A DNA stretch of 64,000 bases, taken from Gautieria morchelliformis (Eukaryota > Basidiomycota > Agaricomycetes > Gomphales > Gomphaceae). The DNA lies in assembly GCA_015179125.1 (NCBI GenBank), contig WHVA01000030.1, positions 124,001 through 188,000 of the forward strand. Reading direction: 5' to 3'. Position numbers and translations under genes: made by a program. A model generated the notes under the pieces. The model saw nothing but the letters and a program-made list of their open reading frames with translations. It was not told the origin of the DNA and ran no database searches. Positions 23,101-32,471 of the stretch are shown piece by piece; the stretch's first letter is position 1, and every line of letters begins with the position of its first letter.

Positions 23101-24489
23101 TCGGAATGGAGGGGCGGCTCGAGCATGAGTATCGATACGGAGTGCTTGGAGCTCACATACCCCGATGCGACGCCCGATGTGGATGAAGCGGCGGGTTGGG
23201 GCGGGCACATGGATGAGGATGATGAACGTAGGTCTAGACGTCGGCGGCGCGAAAGGTCAGAGGAGGAAAGGAGTCCGTCCCCAGTGAATAGGACAAGAAC
23301 GCCACGCCGACGGATTGGCTCTTTGTCAAGGTCGAGGTCTCCGTTGAGGTCGCCTTTGCCCAGGCGCGGCACCAGACGATCACGATCACCTGAAGACGTC
23401 TCTCCGGCATCACCCACTGCAGAGGACAGTATGGCACGCTTTCAGGGACCTCGCTCCCCTCCAAGATCAGGATTACCACGCGTGCGTCCCAGATCACCAA
23501 ATGACTGGCGCCGCCTCCGTCATCGTAGCCCTCCTGGTACTCGGCCGTTCGATCACTGGAGCCCGCCGCCCCCTCGCGGCGTTGGGAACGCCTATAGTTT
23601 CGGTGTACAAGGCGCTCCTGACCGTGGATATGCTGACCGCGAAACCTACCGTCGTACCTACACGGATCGTCCTTTGTCGCCACCTGTTTCGGCTTCCCGA
23701 TATGAGAGGCGGCCACTGCCGTCCCCGGTGAGACGGAGATCCCCACCACAACCTGTGAGGGCGCGCACGCCAACCTTGCCGCGCGACCGGACCCATTTTT
23801 CCGAACAGCGTACGAGCCGGATGTACGGCAGGACGACTGTCCCAGCGGACCATGATTGGAACGACCCGCCGGCGCGGGACGTATCGCCACCACTACGCCC
23901 GTCCTTGACAATGTCCGTGAACGAGACGCACGGCACTGCATCTATCCCCTCACCTGAGCGCCCAACTTCGTACGAGCTCCCTCCCTCACAACCACAGCGC
24001 CTCCCACCCCACCATCCTTCGCTGCGTGCATCGTCCCCGCACGGGCGAGGTGATCGCACCGCTTCAAACCGCTTTTCCCCGCCGGACGATGCAGTAAGGT
24101 CTACTTCGAGATTCCAGCCTCATCCGGACACCAGATCCCTCCGCACATCGTCTTATCCCGCCCCTCATGATCAACCCCGCGACGTTCGTCTCTATGGCCA
24201 GCCCAATGCAGCCTCTACGCCCATCGACACGCAATACGAAACTAGGCCAGCACCAAGCCTCACAGACCGCCTGTCGACTGGTCAGCGCTCGGTGAAGAAG
24301 CCATATCTCGAGCACGCGTATGCGGAGGACACGCAGGCAAATTTTGTCGACTCGACACCGAGACGCGGTCGCGGGGCGCCGCGTGGACGCCGAGGTGCTT
24401 CATCTGGGAGGACGAAACTCAAAGCACGCCTCTCCGATGCGCCAACGGCCGGTAACAGCTTGCTTGAGCGTGTGGATAAAGGACAATAG
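20137..24489 (+). CDS. Large disordered protein with charged coiled coil and RS/RG-rich C-terminus
   Basis: A single uninterrupted frame of 1450 codons. An in-frame ATG lies 31 codons upstream at 20044, but 20137 (MDDLSFKIIGREPFSFPQV) has the better context and begins the conserved-looking part. Residues 1-510 are Ser/Pro/Ala-rich. About 510-615 form a highly charged coiled coil made of E/K/R (EREKEIKRLNLEQELAILRR). 615-1000 is again low complexity. From about 1030 there are many RS, SP and RR dipeptides (GSLSRSRSPLRSPLPRRGTR), and the C-terminus is RG-rich (RRGRGAPRGRRG). This composition suggests a nuclear RNA-processing or chromatin-associated scaffold, but I recognise no family. A 33-bp block is duplicated in tandem at about 22050-22110. 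Confidence 0.8.
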   Translation: MDDLSFKIIGREPFSFPQVAPKRSTNAANTNAHTPSLLARMTQAQGHDSTDAHPDPHPNEYTVDHPTRPQHSLHNRLGSPPSSPSAASARQPLSERISAPNVSETNVPHAHPNLLNRLSTPGTPGQGDAHVKGSVPSAAASLSARISPPSAPRFHARVQQEQQEAMPAASLITRTKPQVAAPSVIHAEHATMSTVSAPSTTTVPTKEIPTRKAGKRRISSPIQAMDIDAASASPTPPPLTPSPASSSPVHFSPSMSSPHAVSPHAVSRAISAFASPHSMQSPQLQIPSTNPDPANIPTQFHASSHLIPSSCPPANAPETPSKQVSNAGASDMLQTPSNPASLGSALAYHMSPLWAESAAQAREWGEVAEAKAKGLIMQEPKSLDCQSLHSGRVDGGEVKATSLQPAKLTTKRTRDVDVHVASEKNLEPVHDEPPHKRVKASVEEREQAPAPPSTQASAPPLVSSPPHSSANRDKLRQMDTNTPRTSDTSKEGHEDSAATKDECDESAADTELSEVEDLEAIKAIEARERERLEREKEIKRLNLEQELAILRREEERAREAEKLRKEEEAKKARKEAEKEAKLRKEREEEEKFLKEREQRLRDEVQRRRREMAAATAAVTSGLPTTDQHGALGKKSTPALSGGVTLGLTALSGGVTLGLTKQTSSSPQMAQTEFVPSSTTSMLRTQRSVLAPATSTSIHPSPALLTAKSSPIGPNDVAPASPNIAPISRPASSKSNSPGVSKMPAVPHVSKVAPVIRPIPTSCSHVPLPAPTPPVTFTEKVVKREAMEHKVVLDTSTGTTGSKTTHLEVDVKQEEHQSVTRAGAFAQVNAGVGIDSQSARVDQKPKIKSSPSASPAASLTGTPTAAARSLAVPTEHIHHPAPATANIPAPVTRLPLAPPEPEMTPQPEAHTQAKLIAPVPTLPHPPIVSAVAPVPASNTSVHSLSRSSSTRHTPAVSNSTTADHGLKRPRSPSIVGSASKRMREIIGLESEWRGGSSMSIDTECLELTYPDATPDVDEAAGWGGHMDEDDERRSRRRRRERSEEERSPSPVNRTRTPRRRIGSLSRSRSPLRSPLPRRGTRRSRSPEDVSPASPTAEDSMARFQGPRSPPRSGLPRVRPRSPNDWRRLRHRSPPGTRPFDHWSPPPPRGVGNAYSFGVQGAPDRGYADRETYRRTYTDRPLSPPVSASRYERRPLPSPVRRRSPPQPVRARTPTLPRDRTHFSEQRTSRMYGRTTVPADHDWNDPPARDVSPPLRPSLTMSVNETHGTASIPSPERPTSYELPPSQPQRLPPHHPSLRASSPHGRGDRTASNRFSPPDDAVRSTSRFQPHPDTRSLRTSSYPAPHDQPRDVRLYGQPNAASTPIDTQYETRPAPSLTDRLSTGQRSVKKPYLEHAYAEDTQANFVDSTPRRGRGAPRGRRGASSGRTKLKARLSDAPTAGNSLLERVDKGQ

Positions 24490-25205
24490 TAGGTGAATGC
24501 ATTTGCGTGTATTCTTGGTGATGTCTTGACGGTTTTTCTTTCGATGCAAGTGCGTAAGTATAATCTTTAGCCCACGTAAAGTTTCTGGCTCAATAAAAGG
24601 TTCTTCGTTCGGATATGCATTCACTTCCTCTGCCGCTTTATACCGGATTATAACTGGATTCGATGTTTGATGTCTCTTTTGTAGTATACTGTACGTATAT
24701 ACGCTGGGCGGACTCAAATCTGCCACCTGTGCTAATCGGACATTTTCTACTCTCAATTTTGCGGACTGGTTTGAAAACTAAAGTATAGCTCTGAAATGAC
24801 TGACACTTCTGACAAAAAAGTGTTTGGTAAAATGAGGATATGTTTTACTTCAGCTCACACAATTTGTTCGACCGCCTTCGAATCAACCTATGCAGTTGAT
24901 TATAACGAGTACCCCAACAGAAAGAAATGATTTATATGTAAGGCAACCGGTTTCAATGTATTACTCTCACCATATCCCACGTCTTCTATCCTCCCCTCAA
25001 CTGGAAGAATCTTAACCAGCATAAGCTAAACTGTTGAATGTGATGTTCAGCGATGATGTGGGGCCTGACGATTTGGCATTATGTAATGGAAGTTTACGTT
25101 AGTGAGTCCATGTGGACACGATGGCTTCATTGATGGCTGTCCACGATAGACGCTGCGATAAGCAACGCTGCTCTAGTACTCTAACCAACTCGACACTACG
25201 ACACT
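24490..25205. other. Intergenic region
   Basis: 3' region of the large disordered-protein gene and promoter of the STAND receptor gene. No coding or repeat structure was recognised. Confidence 0.5.
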
Positions 25206-28200
25206 ATGGCTGCAGCTCTAGGATTAGCAGGTAAGTCGCCGACAACCTATGAGAACCGTTGGCAGAGTGCTAACCATTCTAATCAGCGAGTGTCATCGCC
25301 GTTCTCCAGCTAACTGGAGCGACTATCAGTGCATGCTACAACTATAGGAGTGGCGTCAAGAACGCATCGAGAGACAAGGCAAGGATCATTGATCAGCTGT
25401 TTGGACTCCAAAAGGCGCTCGAAAATGTTCGTCGACTAGTAGAAGACGACGAGACAGCAGCATCCTCCCGATTACCGGCTTTGAATGAGCAACTTCTTCG
25501 TTGCGGTGCCGAGCTGCAGAGTCTCAATACGAAGCTGGAAAGCGACCTTAGACGCAAAGGCCGCATGCAGGCGTTCAAATGGCCTCTAAAGGAGAGTGAG
25601 GTGCACAAGACTCTCGACAAGCTAGGCGAGCTCCAAGAGTTGTTGACTACGGCTATGGATGTAGATCAGACGTACGTTTCACCCGCTACCTTCAAGTCGG
25701 TGCTAATTATTCAGACAGACGCTTGACACTGAAGATAGATAGTGGTGTCGAATCCTTGCAGGAACAGACTGCTGAGATAATGGAGCAGGCCAAATTGCGT
25801 AAGTTGCATGTCGCCAGTGGGTCCTACCGTGGGGTGCTGACTGCTTCGTTATGTAGAAGAACATCGTCAGGAGATCCAGAAGCTCTATCAATGGCTGGCG
25901 GCTCCTGATCACTGGTCAAAGCATAGAAACGCCCGTGACCTGCGACAAGCGATGACTGGTTCATGGTTCATGGAAGGAAAACATTTTCAGGAATGGCGAG
26001 AGGCCCCTCATTCGTTCCTTTGGCTCCACGGTATACGTATGTTATCTAAGCTGGGCGATCTGTGCTTCCTGCTGATAGACTGCCAAAGCTGGCGCAGGAA
26101 AAACCATCCTATGGTATGTATATAACATCTTTGCATCATCTCCATCCTACCGTGCTAATGGATAAATCCGTCCAGCTCTACCATCGTAGAAGAACTTTCA
26201 CGTCACTGCCGTTCTGATCCCTACCTAGCAATGGCATTTTTCTACTTTGACTTTAACAACAAAGACACACCGCCAGATGCCGTGCTTCGATCTCTGATCG
26301 TGCAATTGTCTGCACAATGGGCAAGCACCCCCCATGCTCTGGAGTCACTATTCTCTGAGAAGGGACAGGGTGGTGCACCAGGTCAGGAGGACCTGATGTC
26401 AACCTTAAAAACAATCATCAGTGGCTTCCAAGCTGTGTATATTGTTTTTGATGCGCTTGATGAATGCCCTGAACGATCCAGGTTTCTGACGGTGATCGGA
26501 GATATCCACGGTTGGGAGTTTGGGCTGTTACACTTGCTCGCTACAAGTCGGAAAGAGCGAGATATTGAAGAAGCGCTCAGTGGTTTGATTTCACAAGAGG
26601 TACCAATGGATGAGAATCTTGTTGACGGTGACATCCAAGTTCACGTGTCAAGAACACTTGAAAATGATATCAAGCTTAGAAAGTGCTCAGCAGATGAGAA
26701 GGAGATGGCAATGACTACCTTGATTGCAGGTGCACATGGGATGTGAGCAGTCATTTACCTGTGTGTGCATGCTTTCTGACAGACCAGCAAGGTTTCGATG
26801 GGTTGGCTGTCAACTGGATGCACTACGGAAATGCAGAACTCCTGCAGCATTTGAGGAAGCACTCACACATCTCCCAAAAACGCTTAACCAGACGTATGAT
26901 CGAATCTTGGCTGCCATTGATGAGGACGATAGGCGGGATGCTCTGAGTTTGCTGCAGTGGCTTGCATTCTCTGTAGGCATGATATCAACGGATGAGGCTG
27001 TGGAAGTGCTCGCTACCAACCCTGATGCAAGACAAGGACCTCTGTTTGACCGGCATCGGCGGCTTCGGGACCCAGGTGACATATTGACCATATGCTCTAG
27101 TCTTGTCACCATTGAAGGCGGCAATGCCAAGGATGATGACTACAAGGACAGCAATAATGAGGGCAGTATTGACCACCATGGCAACGGAGTACTCTTCACT
27201 GAAGCAAGAAAGATCAGGCTGGCCCACTTATCTGTCCGAGAATATCTGACCTCAGAATATCTTCACACAAGCACAACTGTGCTTTCATGTTATTATTTTA
27301 ACGAAAAGATTGCACATGTATTCATTGCGAAGACATGTCTGGCATACCTGTTGCAATTTGATCAGGATAATGGTGTAAACTCAAATACATCCCAGTCTTA
27401 TCCACTATCTCACTATGCCGCAAGTAACTGGCTGGATCATGCTGGGTGGGATCAGGCTGGTAACTCAGATGATCTACATGGACTGATCACAACACTCTTG
27501 GAGCCCATGAGTGCTGTTTACAAGAACTGGATGTGGCTTTACCATCAGAGCAAGCCATGGGAACACCTTGGAATTAATGCTCTTTACATTGCAGCTGAGA
27601 AAGGGTTGGAACAAGCATGCCAACATCTGTTACAAATGGGATTAGATGTGAATGCACCCAGAGGATACTATGGCACACCACTGCAGGCAGCAGCATTAAG
27701 GGGTCATGATGTGATTGTCTGGTTACTCATTGAGAAGGGTGCGGATGTGAATGCTCAGGGAGGAGAGTATGGCAATGCACTGCAGGCGGCAGTGTTATGG
27801 GGTGATGATACAACTGTCCAGTTGCTCCTAGAGAATGGTGCAGATGTGAATGCTCAGGGCGAGTATAGGAGTGCACTGCAGGAAGCAGCATTGCAGGGTC
27901 ATGATAAAATTGCCAGGTTGCTCCTAGAGAAGGGTGCAGATGTGAATGCTCAGGGAGGAGAGTATAGGAGTGCACTGCAGGAAGCGGTGTTACAGGGTCA
28001 TGATATGATTGCCAGGTTGCTCCTGGAGACAAGTGTGGACATGGATGCTCAGGGAGGAGAGATTGGGAGTGCACTGCAGGTGGCAGCATTTGAGGGTCAC
28101 GATACAATTGTTCAGCTGCTCATAGAGAACGGTGCCAACATCAACGCTCAAGAAGGAGACTATGGGAGTGCGCTGCAGGCAGCAGTGTTGCGAGGTCATG

Positions 28201-31200
28201 ATGGGCTTGTCCGGTTGCTCTTAGAGAAGGGCGCAGATGTGAATGCACAGGGAGGATGCTACCGGAGTGCACTGCAGGTGGCGGTATTAGGGATTGATCA
28301 TACGATTGTCCGGTTGCTCCTAGAGAAGGGTGCAGACACAAATTGGCTGGAACGACGCTATCAGGGTGCACTGCATGTGGCAGCATTAAGGGGTGATGAC
28401 ACAATTGTCCAGTTGCTCATAGAGAAGGGTGCAGATGTGAATGTGCCAGAAGGAGAATATGGCCCAGGGACTGTGCTGCAGGCAGCAGCAGCAGGGGGTC
28501 ATGATACGACTGTCCAGTTGCTCCTAGAGAAGGGTGCAGATGTGAATGCCCAGGGAGGAGTGTATGGGAGTGCAATGCAGACAGCGATATTGCAGGGTCA
28601 TGATACAATTGTCCGGTTGCTCCTAGAGAAGGGCGCGGACATGAATGAGCAGGGAGTACACTATCAAGGTGCGCTGCAGACAGCAGCGGCAGAGGGTCAT
28701 GATACGACTGTCCAGTTGCTCCTAGAGAAGGGCATGGATGTGAATGCACAGGGAGAACACTATCAGGGTGCGCTACAGGCGGCGGCAGCAAAGGGTCATG
28801 ATACAATTGTCCAGTTGCTCCTAGAGAAGGGTACAGACGTGAATGCACAGCGACGAGGGTATGGGAGTGCACTGCAGGCAGCAGTGTTATGGGGTCATGA
28901 TAGGGTTGTCAGGCTGCTCCTAGAGAAGGGTGCAGACATGAATGCTCAGGGAGGAGTGTATGGGAGTGTGCTGCAGACAGCACTATCGCAGGGTCATGAT
29001 ACAACTGTCCTGTTGCTCATAGAGAAGGGTGCAGACGTAAATGCACAGGGAGGAGAGTTTGGGAGTGCGCTGCAGGCAGCTGCACTAGAGGGTCAAGATA
29101 TGATTGTCCAGTTGCTCCTAGAGAAGGGCGCAGATGTGAATGCCCAGGGAGGAACATATGGGAGTGCACTGCAGGCGGCAGTAGCACAGGGTCACAATAC
29201 AACTGTCTGGTTGCTCATAGAGAAGGGTGCGGATGTGAATGCTAAAGGGGGAGAGTTTGGGAGTGCACTGCAGGCGGCAGCATTTCAGGGTCACAATACA
29301 ATTGTTCAGCTGCTCATAGAGAAGGGTGCTGATGTCAATGCTCAAGGAGGAGTGTATGGTGATGCACTGCAGGCAGCAGCTATGAATGGTCACAATGTGA
29401 TTGCCTCATTGCTGCTGGAGAGAGCTGCAGTGGTCCCTAATGTGTCACCAGAGGTGAAGTGGGTGCGTTGCCACCTTTGCTAGACATCTCCTGCCTTTTT
29501 ATCTCATGATGTGCTCATCCCCCTCTCCTCATATCACAGGGATCAGGTTGGGCAGCCACTTTCAGCAAGCAGGTCCCACAGCGTCAAGTAGATTTGGATT
29601 TGAAGCATACACTAGAGGATGAGGATGATTTGGGTCGGTGAGTTGCTGTGGCTGAGTTGGTTTGGGGCCATAGGTTTGGTTTGTTGAGTTTGAGCAGTGG
29701 CTGGATCAAGCTTCATCTCTCATCTAGTAGTCTCCATACTGACCCTGCCCGCACCTTCCAGCCCTGTAACCTCTGTCTGCTTCTCCACCAATGGGCACTA
29801 CCTCGCAGCTGGGTGCTTCAGCTCAGTGCAGATATACAACACAACCACAGGGGAAAGGATGTGGTGAGTGGTTGCCTCTTCTGTCATTTCATCCCTGTGC
29901 CACCCTCTCCCCCACGCATTGACCATGCTCAAACACAGTGTGCTTGTTCACAGGGGCACTGTTCTCGCCCATATTAATAGTGTGTGCTTCAGCCCCGATG
30001 GGACACTACTTGCAGCAACCAGTTATGATGGAAATATAAGGGTGTGTTTTTCCTCACTCATTCACTGGCACCTTTATTTCTGTCTGCCCTGATTCTGTCT
30101 TATTCCTGCAATACATGGTCATCTGTGGACTATGTGTTTCATTTCACCTGCACATTTATCCCTTGAAACCTGCATACCCCTTCACCCCACATCGTCATCA
30201 GATATGGGACATTGCGACCAGGTGCATCCTCTCCATCTTCAAGGGTCATGAATATGGTGTATCCTCCCTTGACTTCTCACGTGATGGCCACCTCATCATT
30301 TCTGGCTGCTCGGACAACATCGTGCGCATCTGGAACATGGAGACTGGGCACCACAGCACACTGTCAATCACAGCACCAGTGGATGTATGTATTATTGTCA
30401 TGTATCATTGCATATGGCATGCTAATACGTGTTGTTGTGCTTATGTGGGGTGTTGATCTGTGCTTTGTGCTGGTTTTGGCTTGCAATATGTAGCCCAGCG
30501 TCAGTGTATTCTCTGTCTCCACCTCTCCAGATGGGGCCCTGGTCGCTGCAGGCTATGATGCTATCATTCACCTTTGGAATCTCCAAACAGGACAACTTGT
30601 TAAGTGCCTCATGGGTCACACTGACTGTGTGTTGAGCGTGGTGTTCACACCTAATGGAAAGAGCCTCGTCAGTGGGGGCTTGGATGGGAGCCTGAAGTAT
30701 TGGGATTTGGAGCTGTTGCTGAGCAATGTGCAGAGAGGGGCATTGGGGCAGTCATATGAAGTAGGTGTAGAAGACATGGGCTCGGCCGCAGAGAACAGCG
30801 GGCAGAATGATGGTGTGTGTGTGTGTATGGTCGATTTTATGGGCCATACAGTGAGTAGCCGCCTGTGTTTCCTTTTGCTTCCTTGCTTGCTCTCCGGCTC
30901 GTAAAACTTCACTCTTCACAAACCGCGATACTCATTAGTGTGAATGTAGGATGCGGTGCACTCCATCGCCGTGTCACAGGACAACCACTGGCTTGTATCG
31001 GGTTCAGATGACCGGAGCGTGCGGGTCTGGGACCTGCGCACGGGGGAAGTGGAGCTCATCCTCCATGGACACAAGTATGAGCGTACGTCCCAGCGCGTTT
31101 GTAGGCATGCATGTGTGCGACTCATTTCTCATTGCTCAATGTGTGTGTGTACACCCACCTGTAGTTCTTTCTGCCGCCCTGAGCCCGACCGGGGACATGC

Positions 31201-31280
31201 TGGCTACCAGCAGCGGCGGGGATGGGCACATGAAATTATGTGCGCACCTGTCACCCATTCACACAGGAAACTCATGTTGA
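25206..31280 (+). CDS. STAND receptor: HeLo-like N-terminus, NACHT, 19 ankyrin repeats, Tup1-like WD40
   Basis: About fourteen exons join in frame. Exon 1 starts MAAALGLA and leads into a helical fungal STAND N-terminal domain (SVIAVLQLTGATISACYNYR). Splicing at 26040/26091 rebuilds an intact Walker A, HGIPGAGKTIL; Walker B is VFDALDECPE; FRWVGCQLDAL and a helical arm follow. From about 27570 come 19 ankyrin units. At PE|GSGWAAT (about 29459 to 29541) a phase-0 intron joins a linker (RQVDLDLKHTLEDEDDL) to seven WD blades (for example INSVCFSPDGTLLAATSYDG and VLSVVFTPNGKSLVSGGLDG). Linker and blades match the Tup1/RcoA corepressor propeller. NACHT-ANK proteins sense ligand on the repeats and oligomerise to trigger cell death or incompatibility. 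The end is slightly uncertain because the last blade lacks the usual W-R-Y close. Confidence 0.85.
27570..29440 (+). repeat. Ankyrin-coding DNA repeats, about 99-bp period, 19 units
   Basis: Successive units share nearly the same DNA, for example 'ttgctcctagagaaggg' and 'gcagatgtgaatgc' recur in almost every unit. The consensus product is a 33-residue ankyrin repeat (GHDTIVQLLLEKGADVNAQG). Variation is concentrated at a few positions (after GG, and before ALQ), the surface-facing part of the repeat. High nucleotide identity between neighbours points to recent duplication or gene conversion. The long open frames on the opposite strand are a by-product of this periodicity. Confidence 0.9.
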
Positions 31281-32471
31281 CGCTGATGGGTCAACTGGCA
31301 GGGAGTTTCACGACGCTACAATGACCGCACCGTGTTGACCGCACTGGAAAATATTACTTGAGCAATGATAGTGGATGTCCTTGCGTGCCCTCCGCCCTCA
31401 TTTTTGGCTTTTGGCTTGTGGATTTGTCACAGAAACTGTTGACTGGGACCATCATCGTTCATTTCTTGTCAGATGAGGCATGTGCCAATATGCAGTTAAC
31501 TTACCGTCGCACGACACAGCGCGAAGTGTGCACTTCTGTACACCTAGAGTCGCTTCCTTGTGAGATGTGATTCGTGCAACGGCGCAACACCAAGTGACCG
31601 TACGCCCCCTCGCGAAATGAGCCAGAAGTCGAGTGCACTCAGGATCCTGCTGAGCAGACACCTAGCTGTCAGGTTGAAAGTTTGACAGTGCAAATCCTGA
31701 CCTGAGGTGTGAGCAACTCGCCTTCGGCCATGCATGTGTAGTGTACGCTGTGTATATCAATGAGTGCTCGTTACCATGTAATGGTATATCTGGAGGCCGT
31801 ATACATGTAGACAGGCGGAATCCGTGAGTGTAGCGTGAAGGTCGGTTGGGACAGAGCCAATCCGTGTCAGCATAATTTGCACAATTGATGCTAGCTTGAC
31901 ACGATATATGTCTGCTCTTTTCTGATCAATTTGTGTCCCCCCCATAAATTATAGTAATTGTACCGGTTACAGAGTTACTGCACAACTACCCAAGTCACAG
32001 GTTAGTACATGAATTACAGTTAGGAATACTGTAAGAATTACGAGACGGATACAGTGTTCTCGGTGTTTGAGCGAGAGCGTAGGTCAAACAACTGTTTATT
32101 CACCTGATACAATGTTCTACAACATACGGTGAGTGAGTGAAACATCAGTACTTCAGTGTTTGAGCGCGAGAGCGTAGGTCATACAACTGAGGAAGATCGA
32201 GGGAAGAGATACCTATAATCTAATAATAGACCGCGCGAATAGTGAACAAAAGATGTCTTGCATCCTGGAAATAATCGCAAATAAAAATAAGGCTTATATA
32301 GTCACATCCAGGTTACTACGGTTGCTACTCTAACAGATACGGGTATCATTGGTCAAGGCCGGATAGATATTACATAGCTGTGAGCTTGCTGGCTGTCCAT
32401 ACAGGCAAGTGTTCAAAGCAGTAATACCATCCATCAACAACAGGTCCCGGATATACCATCCACGATTAGCC
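31281..32471. other. Intergenic with a duplicated 34-bp motif
   Basis: No gene seen. The motif GTGTTTGAGCG(CG)AGAGCGTAG followed by GTCAAACAACTG occurs at about 32059-32092 and again at about 32153-32188. Short TTAC/GTAA-rich inverted motifs lie at 31955-32045. This could be the relic of an LTR or other element, but I could not find its ends. Confidence 0.45.

Noticed and set aside
23234..23941. Minus-strand ORF of 235 codons opposite the RS-rich tail
   Set aside because: Shadow of the GC-rich coding strand; no start context and no domain.
26030..26100. Apparent broken Walker A in the STAND gene
   Set aside because: Using the acceptor after GCCAAAG instead of the earlier TAG restores HGIPGAGKTIL.
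27727..29393. Long minus-strand frames rich in SLGATGQSYHDPL-type repeats
   Set aside because: They are the exact antisense of the ankyrin-coding units; periodic DNA leaves all frames open. No start context or family.
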